Shown here one piece after another: positions 1-8,492 of a stretch of 64,000 bases of DNA. Origin of the DNA: Anaerocolumna xylanovorans DSM 12503 (lineage in GTDB: Bacteria; Bacillota; Clostridia; Lachnospirales; Lachnospiraceae); the NCBI RefSeq assembly GCF_900143645.1, contig NZ_FRFD01000005.1, forward strand, positions 62,001-126,000. The letters are read 5' to 3'. The notes below the pieces were generated by a model, which had not been told where the DNA came from, ran no database searches, and saw only the letters and a program-made list of their open reading frames with translations. Each line of letters starts with the position of its first letter. Positions within the stretch are counted from its first letter, which is position 1. Made by a program: the position numbers and the translations under genes.

Positions 1-2
1 CC

Positions 3-1700
3 GGAAAAGCGATCATTACCTTAAAGGATAAGAGTGTGGAGAAATTTAATGTATCTGATGTCAATGAGATGCAAAAAGTTATAGATGATAAGATCGTAAA
101 TCAAAACAATAAAGACCTTACTTATCATTTATATGATGTTTCCAAGCCAAGCTGGTTTCTGACACTGCTTCCCTACCTTTTGGGCTTTGTAGTGATAATT
201 CTTTTGTTCTCCTATCTTACCAACCAGGCAGCAGGCGGCGGTGGTGGCGGCAGCAAGGTGATGAACTTTGGCAAGAGCCGTGCAAAGATGACCACTGATG
301 AGAATAAGAAAACGACCTTTAAGAACGTAGCCGGTCTGGAAGAAGAAAAGGAAGAATTACAGGAAATCGTGGATTTCTTAAAGACTCCCAAGAAATACAC
401 CCAGGTTGGCGCAAGAATCCCCAAAGGTGTACTCCTTGAAGGACCTCCCGGAACCGGTAAGACACTCCTTGCAAAGGCAGTAGCAGGAGAAGCAGGAGTA
501 CCCTTCTTTAGTATCTCCGGTTCAGACTTTGTGGAAATGTTTGTAGGTGTGGGTGCTTCCAGAGTAAGGGATTTGTTTGAGGATGCCAAGAAGCATTCTC
601 CCTGTATTGTGTTTATTGATGAAATTGATGCCGTGGCCAGAAGAAGAGGAACCGGTATGGGCGGCGGACATGACGAAAGAGAACAGACCTTAAACCAGTT
701 GTTGGTTGAGATGGATGGGTTTGGTGCCAATGAAGGAATTATCGTAATGGCTGCAACCAACCGTGTGGATATCTTAGACCCTGCTATCTTAAGGCCCGGC
801 CGTTTTGACCGAAAGGTTATGGTAGGCAGACCGGACGTAAAGGGAAGGGAAGAGATTCTTCAGGTTCATTCCAAGGGAAAACCTCTTGGAGAGGACGTAG
901 ACCTGAAGCAGATTGCCCAGACAACGGCAGGCTTTACAGGGGCAGATCTTGAGAACCTTTTAAATGAATCTGCCATCAGTGCGGCCAAAGAGAACCGCTC
1001 TTATATTGTTCAGGAGGATATCAATAAATCCTTTATCAAGGTAGGTATCGGTACCGAGAAGAAGAGCAGGGTAATCTCTGAAAAGGAAAAGAAAATTACA
1101 GCTTACCATGAAGCCGGTCATGCAATTCTCTTTCATGTGCTTCCGGACGTGGGACCTGTTTATACCATATCCATTATCCCTACAGGAAACGGAGCAGCAG
1201 GCTATACCATGCCTCTACCGGAAAAAGATGAAATGTTTCAGACAAAGGGCGGTATGAAACAGGATATTATTGTAGGCCTTGGCGGAAGGGCGGCAGAAGA
1301 ATTAATCTTTGACGATATTACAACAGGTGCTTCCCAGGATATCAAAGTAGCGACAAAGACAGCCAGAGCCATGATTACAAAGTATGGTTTCTCCTCCTCT
1401 GTGGGCATGGTTAACTATAACAACGATGACGATGAGGTGTTTATCGGAAGAGATTTAGCACATACCAGAAGCTACAGCGAAAATGTTGCCAGAATCATTG
1501 ACGATGAAGTAAAAGGCATTATTGATAATTGCTACATTGAAGCAAAAAAAATTCTTACGGAATACATGGATGTGCTTCATAGCTGTGCGAAACTCTTAAT
1601 TGAAAAAGAGCGCATTAACAGAGAAGAATTTGAATCTCTTTTTCTTCAAAGAGGCGAAGGTAAGTCAAACAATGAAAACTCCCCTATTTTAGAGGGATAA
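3..1700 (+). CDS. ftsH: ATP-dependent zinc metalloprotease FtsH (5' end outside window)
   Basis: Membrane-anchored AAA+ protease that extracts and degrades misfolded membrane proteins and short-lived regulators. The reading frame is open to the window edge, so the usual first transmembrane helix and part of the external domain are missing; a GTG at 36 is only an internal codon. Counting from that GTG, one transmembrane helix spans about residues 39-62, followed by a Gly-rich linker, Walker A GPPGTGKT at 136-143, Walker B VFIDEIDA, the SRH region, and the zinc motif HEAGH at 358-362 in the M41 peptidase domain. The AAA and peptidase domains are complete. No gene follows closely; 363 bases of non-coding DNA separate it from the amylase. 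Confidence 0.97.
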   Translation, partial: GKAIITLKDKSVEKFNVSDVNEMQKVIDDKIVNQNNKDLTYHLYDVSKPSWFLTLLPYLLGFVVIILLFSYLTNQAAGGGGGGSKVMNFGKSRAKMTTDENKKTTFKNVAGLEEEKEELQEIVDFLKTPKKYTQVGARIPKGVLLEGPPGTGKTLLAKAVAGEAGVPFFSISGSDFVEMFVGVGASRVRDLFEDAKKHSPCIVFIDEIDAVARRRGTGMGGGHDEREQTLNQLLVEMDGFGANEGIIVMAATNRVDILDPAILRPGRFDRKVMVGRPDVKGREEILQVHSKGKPLGEDVDLKQIAQTTAGFTGADLENLLNESAISAAKENRSYIVQEDINKSFIKVGIGTEKKSRVISEKEKKITAYHEAGHAILFHVLPDVGPVYTISIIPTGNGAAGYTMPLPEKDEMFQTKGGMKQDIIVGLGGRAAEELIFDDITTGASQDIKVATKTARAMITKYGFSSSVGMVNYNNDDDEVFIGRDLAHTRSYSENVARIIDDEVKGIIDNCYIEAKKILTEYMDVLHSCAKLLIEKERINREEFESLFLQRGEGKSNNENSPILEG

Positions 1701-1851
1701 AGAACGATTACAAAAAAATGTTTGAAATTGCAAGGTTTTTATATATTTTATTTAGGAGAGGTATTTACGAAGGTAAATAATAAGAAAAAAACAGACAAAA
1801 AATATTTTTAAAAAATTTGATGTTTGTGCACACTTTTTGTATATAGGATGG

Positions 1852-1963
1852 TATACTAATAATCGTAAACCCCAATACATTATATAGTTTTTGCTACACC
1901 CCATAAGTAACAAAATACCTTCTCCAAGAAGAAGACAGCACTCGGAAAGCTGTCTTTTTCTTT
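1852..1963 (+). ncRNA. Candidate small RNA between ftsH and the amylase gene
   Basis: The gap 1701-2063 has no convincing ORF. It contains an extended -10 promoter (TGGTATACT, TATACT at 1852-1857, no good -35) and, about 75 bases downstream, a rho-independent terminator at 1932-1963. That layout predicts a short transcript of about 100 nt starting near 1864. It could instead be a leader with an early terminator for the amylase gene 100 bases further on, or the terminator may serve ftsH read-through. I do not recognise an RNA family. A short inverted repeat (TATTTAC / GTAAATA) lies at 1762-1779. Confidence 0.35.
1932..1963 (+). terminator. Rho-independent terminator
   Basis: Stem AAGACAGC / GCTGTCTT with a 9-nt loop, followed by a T-rich tail (TTTTTCTTTGT). 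It lies 230 bases after ftsH and 100 bases before the amylase gene. Confidence 0.75.
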
Positions 1964-2063
1964 GTCTAAAAATAGATATCGGTTGCTATTTTTAATAAAT
2001 TGATTTAATATAGGTTATCAGAAATGAGAGGATTAGGAAAGCGGAAAGGTTTGACTGGAAATT

Positions 2064-4139
2064 ATGATAAATAAAAGTGCGCTGTACAGTGACGGTACGA
2101 AGGATTATAGAGTTCCCCCGGAACCGGAGGAATTTGAAGCTGTAAAAGTCCGTCTGCGAACCGAAAAAGGTGATTTAAAAGTAAATATTAATCTTGCCAC
2201 AGAGGCAAAAGAAATAGAAGCTGTAAAGATGGAAAAAGTGGCTGGCGACGAGTATTTTGATTATTATGAAAGTACTATTCATCTTACGGATGTACCGGTA
2301 AGGTATTACTTTGAAATAAGTGACGCTGCAGGCACCTGCTATTATAATAAAGCAGGTGGTGTTGACAGGCTGCAGGATAAATTCCATTTTAACTTAACGC
2401 CGGGTTTTCATACACCTGACTGGGCAAAAGGTGCAGTAATCTATCAGATATATGTGGACCGGTTTTATAATGGAGACACAACGAATGATGTGGAAGACAG
2501 GGAATACTTTTATGTCGGAGATTATACCCGAAAGGTAGAAGATTGGTACCAGTATCCCGCAGCTGTTGGAATCCGTGAGTTCTATGGAGGAGATTTGGCA
2601 GGAGTTATTAAGAAGCTTGACTATCTTAGCGGGTTGGGAGTAGAGGTGCTTTATTTGAACCCTATTTTTGTGTCTCCTTCGAATCATAAATATGATACCC
2701 AGGATTATGATTATGTAGACCCTCACTTTGGCATTATTGAAGAGGACTGTGAAGAAACCATGCCGGAAGGTGTATATGATAACCGTAAGGCTTACCGCTA
2801 TAAAAAAAGAGTAACCAGCCTCGTGAACCTGAATAAAAGCAATGAGCTTTTTGCTAAGCTTGTAGAGATTGCCCACGAAAGGGGCATGAAAGTAATATTG
2901 GATGGAGTCTTTAACCATTGCGGTTCCTTTCATAAATGGCTTGACAGAGAAGGTATTTATGAAGGGGAGGAGGGATTCCAGGTTGGGGCTTATTGGGAAG
3001 AGGAAAGCCCTTACAAGGATTATTTTAACTTCCAGGAAAAAAGCTGGCCGGAAAACAGAAGCTATGATGGCTGGTGGGGTCATGAAACCCTGCCAAAGCT
3101 AAATTATGAGGGCTCTGAAAAATTGTATGAGGAGATATTAAAAATCGGTGCCAAATGGGTATCTCCCCCCTATAACTGCGACGGCTGGAGGCTTGATGTG
3201 GCCGCTGATTTAGGACTATCCAGAGGATTTAACCATAAGTTCTGGAAGGACTTTCGAAGAGTTGTAAAAGAGGCCAATACAGAAGCGGTAGTCCTGGCAG
3301 AACATTATGGTGACTCCAGGGAGTGGCTCTTAGGAGACGAATGGGATACCGTCATGAATTATGATGCATTTATGGAACCTTTGACCTGGTTTTTAACCGG
3401 AATGGAAAAGCACAGTGATTCCTACGAAGAAACTCTTTACAATTCAGGAACTGCCTTTGAAGGACTTATGAAGAATGCCATGGCAAGCTTTCAGATGCCT
3501 TCCCTTCTTACGGCAATGAATGAGCTTTCCAACCATGACCATTCCCGTTTTCTTACCAGAACGAATAAGAAGGTAGGCAGGACGGCAACTATGGGGCCGA
3601 AAGCAGCCGAGGCAGGAATCAATAAAGGAGTTTTTAGAGAAGCTGTAACAGTCCAGATGACCTGGCCCGGTGCTCCGACGGTTTACTACGGAGATGAAGC
3701 CGGTCTATGCGGTTTTACAGACCCTGATAACAGGAGGAGCTATCCATGGGGCAGAGAGGATATGGATCTGATACAGTTTCATAGAGATATCATTCATATT
3801 CACAAGTCCTATGAGGCTCTTAGAATCGGTTCTCATCTTATGCTCCATGCCGGATACGGCTATTTATGTTATGGAAGATTTGATAAACAGGATAAATTTA
3901 TCATAGCTCTTAATAATACCGAAGCCCCCATGGAGGTCAGAATTGATGCATGGCGAATCGGTATAAAAGATACGGACACACTTTCCAGAATGATATTAAC
4001 AACAAGAGAAGGACACTCAAACGACTCTGAAATGTACTATACCGATGGAGGAATATTAAATCTGTACCTTCCTCCGGTATCCTCTCTTATTATTAAAAAC
4101 TTTGTGGAAAGAGAAAGCAAAAAAACTATTGAAATGTAA
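2064..4139 (+). CDS. GH13 family alpha-amylase / cyclomaltodextrinase-like glycosidase
   Basis: Hydrolyses alpha-1,4 (and possibly alpha-1,6) glucosidic bonds in starch-derived oligosaccharides. The 691-residue protein has an N-terminal beta-sandwich of about 120 residues (CBM34/48-like, as in neopullulanases), then the GH13 barrel. Conserved regions are visible: DGVFNH from residue 280, GWRLDV with nucleophile D378, LAEH with acid/base E413, and NHD at 490-492. No signal peptide is present, so it should act in the cytosol on imported maltodextrins. The ATG at 2064 has only a weak purine-rich ribosome-binding site. It stands alone; a tRNA promoter overlaps its 3' end. Exact substrate (cyclodextrin, pullulan or maltodextrin) cannot be decided from sequence alone. 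Confidence 0.9.
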   Translation: MINKSALYSDGTKDYRVPPEPEEFEAVKVRLRTEKGDLKVNINLATEAKEIEAVKMEKVAGDEYFDYYESTIHLTDVPVRYYFEISDAAGTCYYNKAGGVDRLQDKFHFNLTPGFHTPDWAKGAVIYQIYVDRFYNGDTTNDVEDREYFYVGDYTRKVEDWYQYPAAVGIREFYGGDLAGVIKKLDYLSGLGVEVLYLNPIFVSPSNHKYDTQDYDYVDPHFGIIEEDCEETMPEGVYDNRKAYRYKKRVTSLVNLNKSNELFAKLVEIAHERGMKVILDGVFNHCGSFHKWLDREGIYEGEEGFQVGAYWEEESPYKDYFNFQEKSWPENRSYDGWWGHETLPKLNYEGSEKLYEEILKIGAKWVSPPYNCDGWRLDVAADLGLSRGFNHKFWKDFRRVVKEANTEAVVLAEHYGDSREWLLGDEWDTVMNYDAFMEPLTWFLTGMEKHSDSYEETLYNSGTAFEGLMKNAMASFQMPSLLTAMNELSNHDHSRFLTRTNKKVGRTATMGPKAAEAGINKGVFREAVTVQMTWPGAPTVYYGDEAGLCGFTDPDNRRSYPWGREDMDLIQFHRDIIHIHKSYEALRIGSHLMLHAGYGYLCYGRFDKQDKFIIALNNTEAPMEVRIDAWRIGIKDTDTLSRMILTTREGHSNDSEMYYTDGGILNLYLPPVSSLIIKNFVERESKKTIEM

Positions 4140-4157
4140 AGGTAACTATGTTATAAT
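4129..4157 (+). promoter_or_regulatory. Sigma-A promoter for the tRNA pair
   Basis: -35 TTGAAA at 4129-4134, 17-nt spacer, -10 TATAAT at 4152-4157. The -35 overlaps the last codons and stop of the amylase gene. The predicted start is about 15-20 bases before tRNA-Leu. Confidence 0.85.
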
Positions 4158-4182
4158 CTAACCTTGTCAGAAAGTTTCAGAT

Positions 4183-4268
4183 GCCGGCGTGGCGGAACTG
4201 GCAGACGCACAGGACTTAAAATCCTGCGGGCCTAATCGCCCGTACCGGTTCGATTCCGGTCGCCGGCA
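4183..4268 (+). tRNA. tRNA-Leu (anticodon UAA)
   Basis: Class II tRNA of 86 nt. Acceptor GCCGGCG pairs with CGCCGGC, discriminator A; anticodon stem CAGGA/TCCTG encloses loop CTTAAAA, giving anticodon TAA; a variable arm and a GGTTCGATTCC T-arm are present. CCA is not encoded. Confidence 0.97.
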
Positions 4269-4321
4269 TGACTTCAAAGATATATTCTTTGGGTGGAAAT
4301 CTGATAATATCATAGTAATTT

Positions 4322-4392
4322 GCGGGTGTGGTTCAATGGTAGAACACTAGCCTTCCAAGCTAGATACGTGGGTTCGATTCCCATCACCCGCT
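4322..4392 (+). tRNA. tRNA-Gly (anticodon UCC)
   Basis: 71-nt tRNA. Acceptor GCGGGTG pairs with CACCCGC, discriminator T; anticodon stem CTAGC/GCTAG encloses CTTCCAA, anticodon TCC; T-loop GGTTCGATTCC. A T-run begins at 4392, consistent with termination. Probably co-transcribed with tRNA-Leu 53 bases upstream. Confidence 0.97.
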
Positions 4393-4545
4393 TTTTTCAT
4401 GCCCATTTTTAAGAAAAAGAATGTGTTAAAAAAATTCTGGAAACCACTGTCAAGGGAAGTGATGGAATAGGGCAAAATTTAGATTTTGAAAAAAATAATC
4501 GAGTATACTAATTCCAAACCAATAAGATATTTTAAGAGGAAAGGA

Positions 4546-4971
4546 ATGAATAGTATGCTCAAAATAAACAATAGTAGTCTGAAATATCTCCTTTTTTTCT
4601 TTGTAGGTGGTTTTACCTACTGCGGTATTGAAACCCTGTTTCGGGGCTATTCCCATATTTCCATGTTAATAGCAGGCGGAATCTGCTTTTTGCTAATCGA
4701 TCATATCAACCAAAAATACCGGCAGGAAATCCCTCTGGCGGGAAGAATGTTTCTGTCTTCTTTAGCCATAACTATGGTGGAATTATTGGCAGGTCTAATA
4801 GTCAACCTGTGGATGCATCTGAATGTGTGGGATTATTCCGGTCAGCCCTTAAATGCCTGGGGCCAGATATGCCCTCTCTTTAGTCTGGTGTGGTTTACTC
4901 TATCTGCACCTGCAATATGGCTGGATAATCATCTTAACAACCTGTTAACAGACAGAAAAATAACCGGATGA
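4546..4971 (+). CDS. Small multi-pass membrane protein, PF06541 (CmpB-like) family
   Basis: 141-residue hydrophobic protein with about four transmembrane helices. The sequence GFTYCGIETLFRGYSH, a following hydrophobic glycine-rich helix, and VWDYSGQPLNAWGQICPLFS match the pattern of the clostridial PF06541 family, which databases label putative ABC-transporter permease although transport has not been shown. GAGG six bases before the ATG at 4546 decides this start over an upstream in-frame ATG at 4486; an ATG at 4555 is also possible. Function unknown. Confidence 0.8.
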   Translation: MNSMLKINNSSLKYLLFFFVGGFTYCGIETLFRGYSHISMLIAGGICFLLIDHINQKYRQEIPLAGRMFLSSLAITMVELLAGLIVNLWMHLNVWDYSGQPLNAWGQICPLFSLVWFTLSAPAIWLDNHLNNLLTDRKITG

Positions 4972-5050
4972 AAAGGAATATTCCATTTTTCCGCTATTTG
5001 TGTTATGATAAGCTAACCAAGGCAAATAAGCAAAACATCAGGAGCTTGTT

Positions 5051-6850
5051 GTGAAAATTTTATTAGTCGGAATTAACGCAAAATATATACATTCAAACCT
5101 GGCAATCAGGAGCCTAAGAAGCTATGCGAGTGACTACATGGAATCCATAGATCTGGCGGAATATACGATAAATCAGTACACGGATGACATTCTTATGGAT
5201 ATATACCGGAAAAAGCCTGATTTCATTGGGTTTTCCTGCTATCTGTGGAATCTTGGCATGGTAAAGAAGCTGTGCAGGGAATTAAGAAAGATTCTCCCGG
5301 ATGTCCTTCTGTGGCTTGGAGGCCCGGAGGTTTCCTATGATCCGGAGGAAATTTTAAAAGAGCTGGACTGCGCCAACGGAATTATGTGCGGAGAAGGCGA
5401 AGAAACTTTTCATGAGCTTCTTTGCTATTATATGGAGAAGAAGGGAAGCTTAAGGGATATTAAAGGTATTTGTTTTAGGAGCAGAGAGAGAAGCAGAGCA
5501 TTTCCTGACAATGAATCAGTAGAATCGGATGAGCTTATCAGAACCTCTGTCAGACAGGAAATGGATATGAATGCTCTTCCTTTTCCCTATGAAGAGCTGA
5601 AAGATCTTGAAAATAAGATAATCTATTATGAATCCTGCCGGGGTTGTCCTTATTCCTGCAGTTATTGCCTGTCCTCGGAGAGAAAAAAAGTACGCTTCCG
5701 TGACTTGGATAAGGTAAAAGAGGAATTATCCATTTTCCTAAAAGCTAAGGTGCCCCAGGTTAAATTCGTAGACAGAACCTTTAACTGTAACCACGGACAT
5801 GCGATGGCAATCTGGCAGTTTTTAAAGGAAAATGATAATGGAATAACCAATTTTCATTTTGAAATTGCCGGGGAATTGCTTCGGGAGGATGAGCTTGGGC
5901 TTCTTAAGACCTTAAGAGAAGGACTTATCCAACTGGAAATAGGCGTACAATCGGCAAATGAAGTGACCCTTGGTGCCATTCACCGTGTAATGAGCCTTGA
6001 AAAAATCAAGGAAGTGGTTGCTAAGATACAGGAGGGCAGAAACATTCATGTGCATCTTGACCTGATAGCAGGACTTCCCTATGAGGATTATGCTTCTTTT
6101 CGCACTTCCTTTAACGAAGTATATGCCATGAAGCCCGACCAGCTTCAGCTGGGCTTTTTAAAGGTACTAAAGGGGTCTTCCCTTTACGGGGAAAAGGACC
6201 TTTGGGGCATTGTTTATCAGGACGAGCCTCCCTATGAGGTGCTTTATACAAATTGGATAAGCTATGACGAAATTCTGCTTCTTAAAAAAATAGAGAGCAT
6301 GGTGGAAGGCTATTATAACAGCGGTCAGTTTGAATACTCCTTGCAGTATCTTATGAAATTCTTTGAAACTCCCTTTGACCTGCTTTTAGAGCTTTCCGGT
6401 TATTATGAGGAGCAGGGGCTTTTTCTTTTGAATTCCTCCAGAATGGGGCGCTATGATGCGTTATTGTCATTCTTTCTGAAATATGAAAAGGGAAAGATAG
6501 AAGAAGAGAGGCTGGCAGAAGAAGCAGAGGTACTAAAGTGTCTTATGGTACATGATTTATATTTAAGAGAGAAGCTAAAGAGCAGACCTTCCTTTGCGGA
6601 GGATTTTGAAAGCTATAAGAAGCGCTATCAGGCTTTTTATCAGGATAGGGACAGGCTTTTTGGCTATTTGAAGGAAGAGAGAAGCACAGAGGAGATTAAA
6701 GGCAGGCTTCATATAGAGCACTATCCTTTTGACTTAAAAGAGTCAGCAGAAAAAGGCAGGGCGGTCAGAAGAGATTATTATATTCTGTATGATTATAAGC
6801 ATAGAAATCCTCTGAACAAACAGGCGGAACAGATGATAATTGATTTATAA
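5051..6850 (+). CDS. B12-binding-domain radical SAM protein (DUF4080 type)
   Basis: 599 residues. An N-terminal cobalamin-binding Rossmann fold (about residues 1-140, starting MKILLVGINAKYIHSN) is followed by a radical SAM domain with the cluster motif CPYSCSYC (C199, C203, C206) and a helical C-terminal extension typical of DUF4080 proteins. The family is widespread in Clostridia and its reaction is unknown; RNA or small-molecule methylation or methylthiolation are possibilities. The GTG start is supported by AGGAGC seven bases upstream. Its stop is 17 bases before nth, and nth overlaps the exonuclease gene, so the three probably form an operon. Confidence 0.88.
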   Translation: MKILLVGINAKYIHSNLAIRSLRSYASDYMESIDLAEYTINQYTDDILMDIYRKKPDFIGFSCYLWNLGMVKKLCRELRKILPDVLLWLGGPEVSYDPEEILKELDCANGIMCGEGEETFHELLCYYMEKKGSLRDIKGICFRSRERSRAFPDNESVESDELIRTSVRQEMDMNALPFPYEELKDLENKIIYYESCRGCPYSCSYCLSSERKKVRFRDLDKVKEELSIFLKAKVPQVKFVDRTFNCNHGHAMAIWQFLKENDNGITNFHFEIAGELLREDELGLLKTLREGLIQLEIGVQSANEVTLGAIHRVMSLEKIKEVVAKIQEGRNIHVHLDLIAGLPYEDYASFRTSFNEVYAMKPDQLQLGFLKVLKGSSLYGEKDLWGIVYQDEPPYEVLYTNWISYDEILLLKKIESMVEGYYNSGQFEYSLQYLMKFFETPFDLLLELSGYYEEQGLFLLNSSRMGRYDALLSFFLKYEKGKIEEERLAEEAEVLKCLMVHDLYLREKLKSRPSFAEDFESYKKRYQAFYQDRDRLFGYLKEERSTEEIKGRLHIEHYPFDLKESAEKGRAVRRDYYILYDYKHRNPLNKQAEQMIIDL

Positions 6851-6867
6851 AGATAAGAGGGATAAGT

Positions 6868-7530
6868 ATGGCAGTTAAAAGAATTACGGGGAAAGAACGT
6901 GAGAGAGTGGGAGAGGTTCTTGCCCTTTTGGATGAACACTATTCAATGGAATACAAATGCTATTTAGACCACGAGACACCCTGGCAGCTTCTGATTGCCA
7001 CCATTCTAAGTGCCCAGTGTACGGATGCAAGGGTTAATCTGGTTACAAAAGACTTATTTGTAAAGTACAAAACCTTGGAAGACTTTGCGGCGGCGGACTT
7101 AAAGGAGCTGGAACAGGACATTCACAGTACAGGATTTTACCATAACAAAGCAAAGAATATCATCGAATGTGCAAAGACCCTTGTAACGGAATATGGGGGA
7201 GTTGTTCCAAGTGATATTGATGCACTTACAAAACTGGCGGGCGTAGGAAGAAAGACAGCCAATGTCATCCGGGGAAATGTGTACCACGAACCAAGTATAG
7301 TTGTGGATACCCATGTTAAGAGAATATCCGGAAAGCTTGGGTTTACCAAGGAAGAAGATCCGGTTAAGATTGAGTTTGACCTTATGAAAGTCTTACCCAG
7401 GGACCATTGGATTTTATATAATCTTCAGATTATCGCCCACGGCAGGAGTATCTGTACTGCCAGAAGCCCAAAGTGCAGAGAATGCTTTCTTTTTAACCTT
7501 TGCAGATGGGAGGGAAAAAACGATGAATAA
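6868..7530 (+). CDS. nth: Endonuclease III
   Basis: Base-excision repair glycosylase/AP lyase acting on oxidised pyrimidines. The 220-residue protein has the helix-hairpin-helix LAGVGRKTANV with catalytic K129, the catalytic aspartate D147 in VVDTHVKR, and a C-terminal 4Fe-4S loop C-x6-C-x2-C-x5-C (CTARSPKCRECFLFNLC). Length and motifs are normal for the family. Its 3' end overlaps the next gene by 8 bases. Confidence 0.97.
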   Translation: MAVKRITGKERERVGEVLALLDEHYSMEYKCYLDHETPWQLLIATILSAQCTDARVNLVTKDLFVKYKTLEDFAAADLKELEQDIHSTGFYHNKAKNIIECAKTLVTEYGGVVPSDIDALTKLAGVGRKTANVIRGNVYHEPSIVVDTHVKRISGKLGFTKEEDPVKIEFDLMKVLPRDHWILYNLQIIAHGRSICTARSPKCRECFLFNLCRWEGKNDE

Positions 7531-8257
7531 AAGTGACAGGATAACATCTTTTGTATGCTTTGACATAGAGACTACAGGGTTGTCACCGGAAGAGGATTAC
7601 ATAATAGAGATTGGCGCTGTTAAAGTAAGAGAAGGAAAGATAACAGAATATTTCAATGAGCTGGTAAAGCCTCCGGTGGCTTTGCCGGAAAAGATTATAG
7701 AACTTACCGGCATCACGGAGGACATGTTAAAAGAGGCGCAGAACCAGGACAAGGTTATACCCCGCTTTGTGGAATTTGCAGGGGATGATATTTTAATGGG
7801 TCATAATATCATGTTTGATTATAGCTTTTTGAAGGTGGGGACTTCACGCCTTGGAATTCCTTTTGAAAAGCAGGGAATCGATACCCTTAAGATCAGCAAG
7901 GGAACCATTCCGGAAGAGGAAAGCAAGAGCCTTGCCAATCTTTGCAGCCTCTATAAAGTTGTAAATCCAAGTGCCCACAGAGCTTTTCATGATGCAAAGG
8001 CTACAGCGGTTATCTATGCTTATCTTTGCAATGATTTCTTCACGGAACACGGTGGACTTTTTATGCCGGCAGACTTAAATTACAAGGTGAAAAAAAGCCA
8101 GCCAATTACTGACAAACAAAAAAATTACTTGAATCATTTACTAAAATATCATAAGATAGAGTATGTGGAACAAATAGAGGGGCTGACCAGAAATGAGGCC
8201 TCCAGACTGATTGATAAAATTATCCTGAATAAAGGCAGAATAAATGAAGGGTTTTGA
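7523..8257 (+). CDS. DnaQ-like 3'-5' exonuclease (DEDDh)
   Basis: 244 residues. The exonuclease fold carries CFDIETTG (D14, E16), an aspartate in GHNIMFDYSFL, and H152-x4-D157 in HRAFHD, i.e. the DEDDh set of the epsilon/PolC exonuclease family. The C-terminal ~70 residues resemble a small accessory segment (TDKQKNYLNHLLKYH). It may be a proofreading-like or RNA/DNA-end-processing nuclease. It starts inside nth (8-base overlap), suggesting translational coupling. Confidence 0.9.
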   Translation: MNKSDRITSFVCFDIETTGLSPEEDYIIEIGAVKVREGKITEYFNELVKPPVALPEKIIELTGITEDMLKEAQNQDKVIPRFVEFAGDDILMGHNIMFDYSFLKVGTSRLGIPFEKQGIDTLKISKGTIPEEESKSLANLCSLYKVVNPSAHRAFHDAKATAVIYAYLCNDFFTEHGGLFMPADLNYKVKKSQPITDKQKNYLNHLLKYHKIEYVEQIEGLTRNEASRLIDKIILNKGRINEGF

Positions 8258-8289
8258 ATTATACTATAATTGAAAGGAAAGGCAAAAAT

Positions 8290-8394
8290 ATGAACTTTAA
8301 TAGCAGTAAAGTAAAGAGAATGATATCAACTATTATCGTAATCATTTTGGTATTAGCGATGGTAGCACCTATGGTAATTAATGTATTATTCTGA
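8290..8394 (+). CDS. 34-residue single-helix membrane peptide
   Basis: A 34-codon ORF starting with ATG at 8290, preceded by GAAAGGAAAGG. It encodes a short basic N-terminus (MNFNSSKVKRM) and one hydrophobic helix (ISTIIVIILVLAMVAP...) ending in a stop. Base composition and the ribosome-binding site argue for a real gene. Function unknown; it may be co-transcribed with the exonuclease gene 32 bases upstream. Confidence 0.65.
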   Translation: MNFNSSKVKRMISTIIVIILVLAMVAPMVINVLF

Positions 8395-8492
8395 TGAGGT
8401 ATTCGGCTAATACATAAGAAATGTGTCTTGTAAAGAAATAATACGGAAATATGTCAGTAAGTTTGAATTATGCTGGCAAAGGAGGGTAAGAG

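Noticed and set aside
2394..3083. 229-codon minus-strand ORF inside the amylase gene
   Set aside because: Antisense shadow of a conserved GH13 catalytic domain; no start site or family.
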